The notes: generated by a model from the letters alone, not told the origin. DNA of 55,670 bases from Bifidobacterium pullorum DSM 20433 (GCF_000771405.1 NZ_JDUI01000014.1:1-55670), one strand, 5' to 3'; counted from the stretch's first letter, positions 25,180 to 34,208 are shown. Made by a program: numbers and translations.

Positions 25180-25220
25180 CGTGACGGCCCCTCACCCGAT
25201 GATGATGAGGGGCCGTCACG
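25180..25220 (-). terminator. Strong hairpin terminator of regX3
   Basis: Perfect 15-base arms, CGTGACGGCCCCTCA and TGAGGGGCCGTCACG, with an 11-base loop, 20 bases after the regX3 stop. No long U-tract. It separates the two-component genes from pstS. Confidence 0.85.
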
Positions 25221-25239
25221 CACGATTGGCTTCACGGGA

Positions 25240-25941
25240 CTACTCGGGATCGGCGATCTTGTAGCCGAGGCCACGCACGGTGGTCAGATACTTCGGATGC
25301 GCCGGATCCTCCTCGATCTTGGCGCGCACGCGCTTGACGTGCACGTCGAGCGTCTTGGTATCGCCCACGTAATCCGAGCCCCAGATGCGGTCGATGAGCT
25401 GGTGGCGCGTCATCACGCGCCCCTTGTTCTGCATCAGGTATTCGAGCAGTTCGAACTCCTTGAGCGGGAAGAACACGTTCTCGCCGCGCACGGTGACCTG
25501 ATGCTGCCCCACCAGCATCGAGACGTCGCCACAGACCAGCGGCACGTCGTCATCCGCGGCCCCCGCCCCCTCGCCGGCGAGCTGGTTGCGGCGCAGCACG
25601 GCACGGATGCGGGCCAGCAGTTCGCGGAACGAGTACGGCTTGGTCACATAGTCGTCGGCGCCGATCTCCAAGCCGACCACCTTGTCGATCTCCGCGCTCT
25701 TGGCGGTGAGCATGATGATCGGCACGCGGCTCTGTTCGCGGATGCGCCGGCACAGCGCGATGCCGTCGATGCCCGGCAGCATGAGGTCGAGCAGCACCAG
25801 GTCGATGCCGCCCTTGGTGAACAGCTCCAAGCCCTCCTCACCGGTCGCCGCCGCCGAGACGCCATACCCTTCGCGCGTGAGCTGGTAGACCAGCGGCTCG
25901 CGATAGGATTCCTCGTCTTCCACGATCAGGATGCGCGTCAT
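25240..25941 (-). CDS. regX3: OmpR-family response regulator (RegX3/PhoP-like)
   Basis: A 233-residue DNA-binding regulator. The receiver has acidic residues E8/D9, phospho-acceptor D52 in LLDLMLPGIDG and the TKPYSF lysine. The C-terminal winged helix includes FPLKEFELLEYLMQNKGRVMT and HVKRVRAKIEEDP and YLTTVRGLGYKI. The start has GAGGGACAATAC. It sits between its kinase and pstS, as the phosphate regulators of Actinobacteria do, and probably binds the PHO box upstream of pstS. Confidence 0.94.
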   Translation of the reverse strand: MTRILIVEDEESYREPLVYQLTREGYGVSAAATGEEGLELFTKGGIDLVLLDLMLPGIDGIALCRRIREQSRVPIIMLTAKSAEIDKVVGLEIGADDYVTKPYSFRELLARIRAVLRRNQLAGEGAGAADDDVPLVCGDVSMLVGQHQVTVRGENVFFPLKEFELLEYLMQNKGRVMTRHQLIDRIWGSDYVGDTKTLDVHVKRVRAKIEEDPAHPKYLTTVRGLGYKIADPE

Positions 25942-26049
25942 GTATTGTCCCTCGATAGTTGCTGTAATGCCTGTCTTATATGTGTCATCGTACCGGCCGT
26001 TGCGGCGCGGTATCCATCGTTCCGCGAACTACGTAATTTTCGGCCCGGG

Positions 26050-27459
26050 CTACGCGGTGGGCGAATCGCCGCCCGCAGGTTGTTCGGCCTGTCCAACCCG
26101 TTCAGCCCGTTCGGTCTGTTCGACTTGCCCAACCCGTTCGGTCCTTTCGGGCTGTTCGGCCTGTTCGGGCGTCTCCCCTTGCTCGGTCCGTTCGGCTTGT
26201 TCGGCCTGTCCCGGATTCGGTGCCACCGGCAGTTCCACGGTGAAGGTGGACCCCTCCCCCTCGCGCGACCATACGGCGATCGTGCCGCCGCACTCCTGCA
26301 CGCAATGCCGGGTGATCGCCAACCCCAGCCCGGAGCCTCCGGTTTCGCGCGAGCGCGCCGGATCGACCCGATAGAACCGCTCGAAAATGCGGTCCAGCGA
26401 ATGCGCGGGGATGCCGATGCCCTGATCGACCACGCGGATGCGTACCTTGCCATCGGAGACGTCGACGCCCACGCTCACCGTCGTGTGTTCCGGCGAGTAG
26501 TGGATCGCGTTCTCGACCAGGTTCTTGATGGCCGTGGTGAACGGCTCGTGTCCGACCACCACCGTCACGTCGTCCGTCGGGCTCTCCGCCGTATCGAGCG
26601 GCAGCACACGCCCGTTCAGCGACAACACGATGCCGATGTGCTTGGCTTCGGCCTGCACCTCGTTCGCGGCAATCGACTCGCGCACCATCGCGATAACCGA
26701 TTGCGGCCTGGCGTCCGCCATCGCCGAGGCGTCCTGCGCGCGCTGCAGCTCGATCAGCTTGTGCACAAGCTCGGTCAGACGATGCGATTCCTTCTCGATC
26801 CGCCCCGCGAAGTACCGCACGGCGTCGGGATCGTCGGCGGCGTCGCCGATCGTCTCGGCCAGTAGCGAGATCGCTCCGGACGGGGTCTTCAACTCGTGGG
26901 AGACGTTCGTCACGAAATCGCGACGCATCACCTCGAACCGCCGCTGCTCGCCCATATCCCGCAGGAAGATCGCATACATACCGTCCGAGATGGCGCCGAT
27001 GCGCACCCGCAGATACAGGGTGTCCGTCGGCACCGTCTCGCCGGCGCGCAGGCCCCGACCGTCCGCCTCGCCGCGTGTTCCGACGCCCGGCAGCGTGATC
27101 CGCATCTCGCGTTCGCGCACACGGCCGTCGGCGGCGACCAACGCCAGCACCTCGCCGATATCCTCGGACACCAGCCGGCCCTGACGCACCAGATTCAACG
27201 CCGCGGCCTTGTCGCTGACATAGGCCGCCGACCCACCGGCGTCGGCGACGATCAGCGCGTCCGGCATCACCTCGACGAACCGTCGTTCGGTCTGCGATGC
27301 CGAGGTGTCCGAGTCGAACAGGCTGTGTCCGCCGTTTCCCGCCGCCGGACGCGCGTCCAGCTCGCCTCGTTCGCGCCCGCGACCGTACGCCACGGCCGCG
27401 GCGAGCAGGACCACGGCCACCATGGCCGCGATCAGCAGCGCGATCTGCCAGTTCTCCAT
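26050..27459 (-). CDS. senX3: Sensor histidine kinase SenX3-like with low-complexity tail
   Basis: A 469-residue kinase. An N-terminal membrane segment (about 5-26) is followed by a PAS-like region (about 60-175). The DHp helix FVTNVSHELKTPSGAISLLA carries H188. The ATPase domain shows IKNLVENAIHYSP (N box), DQGIGIP (G1) and GGSGLGLAITRH (G2). This closely follows SenX3. The last 50 residues are an unusual Glu/Gln/Arg-rich repeat (EQAEQAERTEQGE, EQAEQPERTERVGQ). The start has GGGGAAGG upstream. It precedes regX3 by 108 bases. In relatives, signalling state is set by the Pst transporter and PhoU. Confidence 0.93.
   Translation of the reverse strand: MENWQIALLIAAMVAVVLLAAAVAYGRGRERGELDARPAAGNGGHSLFDSDTSASQTERRFVEVMPDALIVADAGGSAAYVSDKAAALNLVRQGRLVSEDIGEVLALVAADGRVREREMRITLPGVGTRGEADGRGLRAGETVPTDTLYLRVRIGAISDGMYAIFLRDMGEQRRFEVMRRDFVTNVSHELKTPSGAISLLAETIGDAADDPDAVRYFAGRIEKESHRLTELVHKLIELQRAQDASAMADARPQSVIAMVRESIAANEVQAEAKHIGIVLSLNGRVLPLDTAESPTDDVTVVVGHEPFTTAIKNLVENAIHYSPEHTTVSVGVDVSDGKVRIRVVDQGIGIPAHSLDRIFERFYRVDPARSRETGGSGLGLAITRHCVQECGGTIAVWSREGEGSTFTVELPVAPNPGQAEQAERTEQGETPEQAEQPERTERVGQVEQTERAERVGQAEQPAGGDSPTA
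26078..26215. repeat. Tandem degenerate repeat encoding the SenX3 tail
   Basis: Repeated words such as TTCGG(C/T)CTGTTCG and CCCGTTCGG, spaced about 9-24 bases, encode the Glu/Gln/Arg tail of the kinase. The array is in multiples of three so the frame is kept; slippage could change length between strains. Confidence 0.8.
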
Positions 27460-27669
27460 CGTCGATGAGCCTTCCCCGATGCACTACGTAGTCTTGAGAC
27501 CAGCGTAGCGGGGTGCGGGACCGGGTGCGAGCGCGGTACCGAATATCCACCGTCGGTTTGCCGAAAGTTCACCTACCGACGGCCATACCCGCCCCGGACA
27601 CGCGGATGGATTGCATCACGGCCACACCATGCCGTTGGCGCGAACCCCGCAGGCGATGGTACGGGCGAA

Positions 27670-28377
27670 TCACAGGTGACGCAGGATGTCGACGGTCAGC
27701 TTGGCGGCTGTGTCGGCGTAGGCGGAGATGTCGAAGGTGCGGAACTCCTCGTAGTCGGTGTCGGCGTTGTCGCTCAGCGCGCGGATGACCAGTGCGGGCA
27801 CGTCGTTGCGGGCGGCCACGTGCGCCACTGCGGCGCCTTCCATCTCCACCGCGTCGGCGCCGGTGGCTTCGATGACGGCGTTCACCTGTTCCGGGGTGTC
27901 GACGAAGTAGTTGCCGGAGGCGATGGTGCCGGCGATGTGGGTGATGCCCATCCGTTCGAGCGCGGCACCGGCCACGGCGAGCAGGCGCGGGTCGGAGTGG
28001 AACTCGGTGACCTGCCGGTCCGGGGTGCCGGGCTTCCACTGGCCGACCAGACGCATGTCGGTATCCAGGTAGCGCAGCGTGCCGCCGAGGACCACGTCGT
28101 TGATGTGCAACGCCTTGTTGAGGTTGCCGGCGATGCCGGAAAAGATCACCGCGTCGGGATGGCACAGGTCGATGAGGTACTGCGTGGTGGCCGCCGCGTT
28201 GACCAGGCCCATGCCGCCGACGGTGGCGGCGACATTGATTGTTCCGCCGTCCTCAGCGGTCAGCGTGCCGCGGACCACGTCCAGGCTGGCGGCGGCGATG
28301 TGAGTGGCGTCCTCGAGGGAGTCGGCGATATGCGCGACTTCCTCCTCCAAAGCACCGATGATGGCGACGGTGGTCAT
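27670..28377 (-). CDS. mtnN: 5'-methylthioadenosine/S-adenosylhomocysteine nucleosidase
   Basis: A 235-residue nucleosidase that cleaves adenine from methylthioadenosine and S-adenosylhomocysteine, in methionine salvage and, with LuxS, autoinducer-2 formation. The N terminus IIGALEEEV carries the catalytic Glu (E13 by alignment), VEMEGAAVAHVA holds the purine/ribose-binding Glu and Met, and SDNAD carries the catalytic Asp D203. The ATG has AGGAGCCACC upstream. Single gene; the 210 bases to senX3 hold no other gene. Confidence 0.94.
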   Translation of the reverse strand: MTTVAIIGALEEEVAHIADSLEDATHIAAASLDVVRGTLTAEDGGTINVAATVGGMGLVNAAATTQYLIDLCHPDAVIFSGIAGNLNKALHINDVVLGGTLRYLDTDMRLVGQWKPGTPDRQVTEFHSDPRLLAVAGAALERMGITHIAGTIASGNYFVDTPEQVNAVIEATGADAVEMEGAAVAHVAARNDVPALVIRALSDNADTDYEEFRTFDISAYADTAAKLTVDILRHL

Positions 28378-28497
28378 GGTGGCTCCTGTTCTCGGTTGGT
28401 AGGGTTTCGCTGCGTTCAGCCTACACCGGAGCCTGGCGCGCGAGTTGCCCGCGGTACGGAACGGGCGTATATCGGTTTTTGATTGTTCAGTGCCACG

Positions 28498-29688
28498 TCA
28501 GCCGCGGCGGGTCTTGACCGCCTGCGCCAATTCGCGCAGCAGAGCCTCGGTGTCGGGCCAGGAGATGCAGCGGTCGGTGATCGACCGGCCGTAGATCAGT
28601 GTGTCCAGCGGACCGGCGGGCTGACTGCCGCCTTCGATGAAACTCTCCATCATCAGGCCGGCGATGTCCGGCTCCCCCGCCGCGATGCGGGCGGCCAGCT
28701 CACGCACGACCTCGGCCTGCCGGTGCTCGTCCTTGCCGGAGTTGCCATGCGAGCAGTCCACCACCAGGCCGCAGACGGCGGCCGCACCCTCCGGCATCTC
28801 GGCGCGCGCCTCGGTCATCGCCGCCGCGATCGAACCGGCGTCATAGTTCGGGCCATGGCTCGACCCGCGCAGCACCACATGGCAGTCGGGATTGCCCAAT
28901 GTTTCGACCACGCAGGCGCGACCCAAATGGTCCACGCCGAAGAACCCGTGCTGCTGCGAGGCGGCGTAGCAGCCGTTGATCGCGGCCTTGACCGAACCGT
29001 CGGTAGCGTTCTTGAAGCCGATCGGCATCGACAGGCCGCTGGCCAGCTGACGGTGAATCTGGCTTTCCGTGTTGCGGGCGCCGATCGCGCCCCAGCTCAC
29101 CGCATCGGCGATGTACTGCGGACTGGTGGGCTCCAGGAACTCGGTGGCGGCGGGCACGCCCTCGTCCAGCACGCTCAGTAGCACGCGGCGGGCGAGCAGC
29201 AGTCCCTTGCGGATGTTGTGGCTGCCGTCGATGTCCGGATCGTTGATCAGACCCTTCCAACCAACCGTGGTGCGCGGCTTCTCGAAATAGACGCGCATGA
29301 CGATGAGCAGCTCGTCCTTAAGTTCGCCATGTAACGCGGCCAGTCGGCGCGCATAGTCGAGTGCGGCCTTCGGGTCATGGACCGAGCATGGGCCGACGAT
29401 CACCAGCAGACGGTCGTCGCGGCCGTGCAGCACGTCACGGATCGCGTCGCGGGATTCGACCACCACGCGCTGCGCGTCCTCGGACAGCGGCATATCGGCA
29501 AGCACCTGGGCGGGTGTGGGCAATGGCTCGATCTCCACCACACGGCGGTTGACGATACGGCTGACGCCGACCTGATCCTCCCAACGCGGCACGTCGGTCT
29601 CGATCAGCGGATTGCCGCCCTCGCGGATGACTTTACGGATCGCCTCGACGTCCTCAGGACTGTTCAACGGCTGCGGTTCCTGCTGCAT
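28498..29688 (-). CDS. aroG: 3-deoxy-7-phosphoheptulonate (DAHP) synthase, paralogue 1
   Basis: A 396-residue type I (AroFGH-like) DAHP synthase that condenses phosphoenolpyruvate and erythrose 4-phosphate, the first shikimate step. Motifs: VGPCSVHDPKAA, RVYFEKPRTTVGWKGLINDP, GARNTESQIHRQLASG, GFKNATDGS and VDCSHGNSGKDE. The N-terminal extension begins MQQEPQPLNSPEDVEAIRKV. The ATG at 29688 follows AGGAAGAGGG; the frame opens earlier, to 29718. A second, similar DAHP synthase lies directly upstream on the same strand. The two differ mainly at their N termini, where allosteric inhibition by aromatic amino acids is set in E. coli enzymes. Confidence 0.95.
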   Translation of the reverse strand: MQQEPQPLNSPEDVEAIRKVIREGGNPLIETDVPRWEDQVGVSRIVNRRVVEIEPLPTPAQVLADMPLSEDAQRVVVESRDAIRDVLHGRDDRLLVIVGPCSVHDPKAALDYARRLAALHGELKDELLIVMRVYFEKPRTTVGWKGLINDPDIDGSHNIRKGLLLARRVLLSVLDEGVPAATEFLEPTSPQYIADAVSWGAIGARNTESQIHRQLASGLSMPIGFKNATDGSVKAAINGCYAASQQHGFFGVDHLGRACVVETLGNPDCHVVLRGSSHGPNYDAGSIAAAMTEARAEMPEGAAAVCGLVVDCSHGNSGKDEHRQAEVVRELAARIAAGEPDIAGLMMESFIEGGSQPAGPLDTLIYGRSITDRCISWPDTEALLRELAQAVKTRRG

Positions 29689-29794
29689 GCACACCCTCTT
29701 CCTTGCATCTGCCACCACAATAGCAGCCCCAATACAAGCCCACTGGCCTTCCGCCTGAGGTCACACCATTCGCCACAACCCGCGTCCCATGCGC

Positions 29795-29876
29795 GTGTTG
29801 TCGCACGAAGACGACAACACGGACACCAGGCAACACCCATATCGCCGAGTTGTCACACGAAGGCGACAACACGGAC
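29795..29876. repeat. Two direct copies of a small hairpin between the DAHP synthase genes
   Basis: GTGTTGTCGCACGAAGACGA (from 29795) and GAGTTGTCACACGAAGGCGA (from about 29848) are two copies 53 bases apart, both continuing CAACACGGAC. Each folds as TTGTC(G)/(C)GACAA around an eight-base CACGAAGR loop. They lie in the promoter region of paralogue 1 and just past paralogue 2. Confidence 0.8.
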
Positions 29877-29887
29877 GGGGACGGGAC

Positions 29888-31021
29888 CTAGGCCAGGGCG
29901 CGGCGGGCGGTGACGGCATCGGCCAGGGTGCGCAGCAGCTGCTCGGTGCGCTCCCACGGCACGCAGGCGTCGGTGATCGACTGGCCGTAGACCAGCTGGT
30001 CCAGCGGGGCCGGCTTCTGGTGGCCGCCCTTCAAGAAACTTTCCATCATCACGCCGAGGATGCCCTGCTCGCCTTGGGCGATGCGGGCGGCGATCTCCTC
30101 GACCACCTCGGCCTCACGGTTCTCGTCCTTGCCGCAGTTGCCGTGCGCGGCGTCGATGACCAGACCGTGTTCGCTCGGCCCGGACGCCTTGGACGCCTTC
30201 AGCGCCTCGAGGGCCGCGGCGACCGATTCCGGATCGTAGTTCGGACCGTGGGAGGAGCCGCGCAACACCAGATGGCAGTCGGGATTGCCCTTGGTCTCCG
30301 CGGAGATGACGCGGCCGTCCAGATTGATGGACAGGAAATGATGCTCGAACGCCGAGGTGTAGCAGGAGTCGGCGGCCGCCTTGATGGAGCCGTCGGTGGA
30401 GTTCTTGAAGCCGATCGGCATCGACAGGCCGCTGGCCAGCTCGCGGTGCACCTGGCTTTCCGTGTTCCGCGCGCCGATCGCTCCCCAGCAGATCAGGTCG
30501 CACAGGTACTGCGGGGTGATCGGGTCCAGCCATTCGATGGCGGTGGGCAGGCCCATCGACAGCACATCGGTCAGCACCTTGCGCGCCAGCCACATGCCCT
30601 TGCGGATGTTGAACCGGCCGTCGAGATCGGGATCGTTGATCAGCCCCTTCCATCCGATCGTGGTACGCGGCTTCTCGAAATACGTGCGCATGACGATGAC
30701 CAGACGGTCATTGAGCTCCCGGTTCACGGCGGCGAGCCGTTCGGCGTACTCGTGCGCCGCCTTCGGATCATGGATCGAACAGGGGCCCACGATCGCCAGC
30801 AGGCGGTCGTCCCGGCCGTGCAGCACGTCACGGATCTCCTGACGGGAGCGCAGCACCAGATCGCCCATCTCGTCGGTCAGCGGCAGTTCACGCAGGAACG
30901 CACGCGGCGCGGGGATCGGATCCAATTGGCGGATGTTGACGTCGACCGTCTCGGGAAAGACGGCGCGCTCATCCAAACGATGCTCGTCCTCGGAACTGTC
31001 CGGACCACGCAGACCCGCCAT
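29888..31021 (-). CDS. aroF: 3-deoxy-7-phosphoheptulonate (DAHP) synthase, paralogue 2
   Basis: A 377-residue type I DAHP synthase with the same core as its neighbour: VGPCSIHDPKAA, RTYFEKPRTTIGWKGLINDP, GARNTESQVHRELASG, GFKNSTDGS and IDAAHGNCGKDEN. It starts MAGLRGPDSSEDEHR after GAGAGGTGAAGG. Its N terminus is shorter and unlike that of paralogue 1. Gene symbols for the pair are for convenience; which aromatic amino acid inhibits each cannot be read here. 200 bases with two hairpins separate it from paralogue 1. Confidence 0.95.
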   Translation of the reverse strand: MAGLRGPDSSEDEHRLDERAVFPETVDVNIRQLDPIPAPRAFLRELPLTDEMGDLVLRSRQEIRDVLHGRDDRLLAIVGPCSIHDPKAAHEYAERLAAVNRELNDRLVIVMRTYFEKPRTTIGWKGLINDPDLDGRFNIRKGMWLARKVLTDVLSMGLPTAIEWLDPITPQYLCDLICWGAIGARNTESQVHRELASGLSMPIGFKNSTDGSIKAAADSCYTSAFEHHFLSINLDGRVISAETKGNPDCHLVLRGSSHGPNYDPESVAAALEALKASKASGPSEHGLVIDAAHGNCGKDENREAEVVEEIAARIAQGEQGILGVMMESFLKGGHQKPAPLDQLVYGQSITDACVPWERTEQLLRTLADAVTARRALA

Positions 31022-31111
31022 CCTTCACCTCTCTTCATCATGGCGACGCGACGCACCGCCTACGGTCATACTGAACACCCCACCATAATAGATGGGCCCG
31101 GAATACGGAAA

Positions 31112-31297
31112 CCCGCCGACTGCATCGTGGGATGCAACCGGCGGGTCAAAAGGCTCAGGCGGTCTGGCGTTTCACGCAAGTGGCCTCCGGCCCCTGCAAT
31201 TATGGACCGGCCTACGGCCGGGCTCAATCCGACCTTCGCCGTTCCCCACGATCTCACGATCGTGGGCCGCGCCTACGGACGCCCCACTGGGGCGTCC
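31112..31297. other. Cluster of strong hairpins between pepC and DAHP synthase 2
   Basis: The 310-base gap 31022-31331 has no gene. It holds a stem ACCCGCCG...CGGCGGGT (31112-31147, with inner TGCATC/GATGCA), a perfect CCCACGATC-TCAC-GATCGTGGG (31245-31266) and a perfect GGACGCCCC-ACT-GGGGCGTCC (31277-31297). The last two lie 35-90 bases past the pepC stop and probably terminate it. The first lies in the leader or promoter zone of the DAHP synthase gene and might be an attenuator. None has a long U-tract. Confidence 0.75.
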
Positions 31298-31331
31298 GCT
31301 TCACGGCGCGTCGGCTCAGGCGTGCTCGCCT

Positions 31332-32666
31332 TCAGGCGAGCGCGCCCATCGGGTCCCAAGCGGGCAGGGCGATGGCGGGTTCTTCGAGGGCCTTCTGATA
31401 CTCCTCGGGGAGCATGCTCTTGGGCACGGCCACCTCGTAGACGAACTCGGTGAACCAGTCGTCGCTCATCGTGAAGTAGCCCTTGTCGGCGATCTTGTCG
31501 CCCCAGGAGTTCTCCACGCGCCAGCGGCGGGTGGTGGTGCCGTCGTCGTCAACGTCCACGCCGACGAAGGCCATGGCATGGTTCATCGCGGAGTCGCCGA
31601 AGCGCACGCGCTGCTCCTTGTCCAGGTCGAAGTCGAAGCCGTAGACATGGCCGTACTCGAACAGGTCCGTGGCCCAGGCGCCGGATTCGCGATCCATCAT
31701 CGGGCCGCAGTCGGCGCCGAACCACACCGGGATGCCCTGCTCGGACAGGATGCGGCGCACGCAGTCCTTCATGAACTGGTTCGGCACGTTGAGGTACTCG
31801 GTCGGGTCGCCACCCGCCACGTTGCCCAGATGCTCGATGGCGATCTTCTTGCCCTTCGGATGCTCGGTGCGCGGATCGTCGACCAGGCACACGTAGTCCT
31901 CCAGACCGGCGTCCACGTACTTGTTCCAGAACTCGACGGGCGTGATCTCGCCGTCGCGATGGAACTCGCCCTGCTCGTCGGTCCACTCCCAGTCGAAGCT
32001 CTTCGGCGGCTCGCCCAGGTGGATCGTCAGGATGCGGTGGCCGGCGGCCACGCCCTCGGCCACGATCTCGTCGATCTTCGACGGGTCGGCGAACATGCGC
32101 GCCACCTCGGTGTGCAGCATCGAACGCAGCTGGGTGTTCATCGGGCCGGTGTTCTTGGAGGACTCGGTCTCCGGGAACAGGTCCTTGGGTACGGCGCCGT
32201 ACTTCTTGTAGATGTTCATCGCCATCGTCCACTGGCCGCCGTCACCCATCACATCGGCGAGCAGGTGCTGCACCAGACGGGAGTCGGCGGGTTCGCCGGC
32301 CTCGACCAGCGCGGCCATGTCCTTGAGGAAGTAGTTGATGCGCTCGAGCTTGTCGAAGTACATCGCGTAGTTCTGCGAGAACTCGAACTCCTTGAGGCCC
32401 ATGTTCTTCTTGGCGACGAAACGGGCCACGTTCAGGGAGCTGAACAGCCAGCAGCGGCCGGAACGATCCTGATGCGTCACCGTGCCGTTGTCCACGGTCA
32501 CGGAGAATCGACGCTGCAGCAGACGGGCGCGGTCATAGTTGCGGGCCACCTTGTCGATGCCCGCGGCGGTGACGGCGTTCATCGCCAGACGGTTCGCAGC
32601 GTTGGAATCGAAATCAGCGCACAGTTCGCCGAGAGTCTCGGCGCTCAGCGGCGTGAGTTCAGCCAT
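31332..32666 (-). CDS. pepC: Aminopeptidase C (bleomycin hydrolase family, C1B)
   Basis: A 444-residue cytosolic cysteine aminopeptidase that trims peptides for nitrogen supply. The catalytic residues are Q66 and C72 in QDRSGRCWLFSS, H363 in MNHAMAFVGV and N386 in VENSWGD. The C-terminal tail reaches into the active site in this family and sets exopeptidase activity. The length is normal. The ATG follows AGGAAAGGAACGAC. Monocistronic, with hairpins downstream. Confidence 0.97.
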   Translation of the reverse strand: MAELTPLSAETLGELCADFDSNAANRLAMNAVTAAGIDKVARNYDRARLLQRRFSVTVDNGTVTHQDRSGRCWLFSSLNVARFVAKKNMGLKEFEFSQNYAMYFDKLERINYFLKDMAALVEAGEPADSRLVQHLLADVMGDGGQWTMAMNIYKKYGAVPKDLFPETESSKNTGPMNTQLRSMLHTEVARMFADPSKIDEIVAEGVAAGHRILTIHLGEPPKSFDWEWTDEQGEFHRDGEITPVEFWNKYVDAGLEDYVCLVDDPRTEHPKGKKIAIEHLGNVAGGDPTEYLNVPNQFMKDCVRRILSEQGIPVWFGADCGPMMDRESGAWATDLFEYGHVYGFDFDLDKEQRVRFGDSAMNHAMAFVGVDVDDDGTTTRRWRVENSWGDKIADKGYFTMSDDWFTEFVYEVAVPKSMLPEEYQKALEEPAIALPAWDPMGALA

Positions 32667-32825
32667 GTCGTTCCTTTCCTAGAGATATGACGGACCGGCG
32701 TGACCCGGCCACGACACATGGTTTCGCGGCACCCGCCTTCGGGAGGCATGATGCCGCGATGCAACAGTCGCTACGAGTCTAGCCTCACTCGTCGAGAAAC
32801 GACAGGACCGGCCGACGTGGTGTCG

Positions 32826-34208
32826 TCACTGCATGCCGCCGCCATCCGAGGGGTTCTCGGACACCGCCGTCTCGTCGGCGCCCCCGGCGGGGACGTCCTC
32901 GCCGTCGGCGGCGCCGGGCTCGCCGGCCACGGCGTTGACCACCGGCACGTCCGGCGCCTGCGCCTCGCCCCCGAAACCGCTGAACGCGTTCGAGAACAGC
33001 GCCCGCAGCTCATCCACACGCTGCGCGATGGTGGACTCCTGCTCCTGCATCTCGGCGATACGCGCCTGCATGCCGTCCAGCTCGGACTGCGCGGCACGGC
33101 GGCGTTCCTCCACGTCGGAGTCGGCCTGCTCCTCCGCCTTGCTCAGGATGGCGAACGCCTGCGCGTCGGCTTCCTCACGCTTGGAGGCGGCGTATGCATC
33201 GGCCTGGTCGCGCGCGGTCTTGGCCTGGGCGATCAGTTCCTCGGATTCCTTCCGAGCCTGCTCGCGCCGCTCCTCCAGACTGGCCAGCAGCTCCTGAACC
33301 TTGGAGGTGGCACCCTCCTGCTGCGATGCGATATCCGCGCGGATCTGCTCGACCTCGGCGGTGACCTGGCTCATCGTCCTGGTGCGCTGCACCTCGGCAT
33401 CGTCGGTGATCTCCTGCGCCTTGGCCTTGGCCTCATCCACGATCTCCGAAGCCTTGCGCTGGGCGTCCGCGATCAGCTTGGTCACCTGTTCGCGCACCTC
33501 GGCCAGCTTCCTGTTCGCCTCCGAGAGCGCGGATTCGATCTGATCGTTGTTCTCGCTTTTCAGCCGAGTGATCTCCTCGTTCGCGGCCTTGCGCTGGTCG
33601 GCGATCTGCTGGGTGGCTTCGGCGCGCATGTCGGCGATCTCGCGCTCCTGCGTGGCGCGCGTCGAAGCCAGCTGCTTCTCCTGCTCCTCGCGCGTGTTCG
33701 TCAGTTCCAGATCGATCGCCTGGCGCTGCTCGCTCACCAGCTTGGCCGTCTGCGCGCGCAGCTGCCCGGCGTCCTCCTGCGCGGAGGTGATGGTGGTCTC
33801 GGCCTCGTTGCGTGCGTTGGCCAGCAGGGTGGCGGCCTTGGCGTTGGCCTCGTCCAGCACGCGACGGGCATCCATCTGGGCGTTGTTCAGCAGCGTCGAC
33901 GCCTGCTCCTGCGCCGCGGCCTTGGTGGACGCGGCCTCACGCTTCGCCCTGTCCAACAGGTCGGTGCTGGTCCGTTCGGCTGAGGCCAGGACCTGCTGCG
34001 CGCTCGCCCCCAGCGACGCGTAGCTGCCCGACCGTCCCTCGTTCTTGTTGCGTTCCTCCTGCAGACGCGCCTGCAGTTGCAGAATCGTCTTGTCGCTGGC
34101 CTCGACCTGTTCGCGAAGCCGGGCAATCGTCCGTTGCGCCGTGTCGAACGCCTCGTCGACCCGTTCCTTGTCGTAACCGCGCAATGTGACCGGGAACCGT
34201 TCCGCCAT
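32826..34208 (-). CDS. DivIVA-like coiled-coil protein
   Basis: A 460-residue, almost wholly coiled-coil protein. The N terminus ERFPVTLRGYDKERVDEAF resembles the DivIVA membrane-binding motif (GY-x3-VD). From about residue 30 to 400 there are heptad-rich Ala/Glu/Arg/Lys/Gln repeats such as REAASTKAAAQEQASTLL and ANAKAATLLANARNEAETT. A disordered Pro/Ala/Glu tail ends DGGGMQ. Polar-growth scaffolds (Wag31, Scy, FilP) of Actinobacteria look alike, and this may be one; it could also be a distinct cytoskeletal element. The ATG at 34208 follows GAAAGGATACAACG; the longer frame to 34292 lacks support. Confidence 0.8.
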   Translation of the reverse strand: MAERFPVTLRGYDKERVDEAFDTAQRTIARLREQVEASDKTILQLQARLQEERNKNEGRSGSYASLGASAQQVLASAERTSTDLLDRAKREAASTKAAAQEQASTLLNNAQMDARRVLDEANAKAATLLANARNEAETTITSAQEDAGQLRAQTAKLVSEQRQAIDLELTNTREEQEKQLASTRATQEREIADMRAEATQQIADQRKAANEEITRLKSENNDQIESALSEANRKLAEVREQVTKLIADAQRKASEIVDEAKAKAQEITDDAEVQRTRTMSQVTAEVEQIRADIASQQEGATSKVQELLASLEERREQARKESEELIAQAKTARDQADAYAASKREEADAQAFAILSKAEEQADSDVEERRRAAQSELDGMQARIAEMQEQESTIAQRVDELRALFSNAFSGFGGEAQAPDVPVVNAVAGEPGAADGEDVPAGGADETAVSENPSDGGGMQ

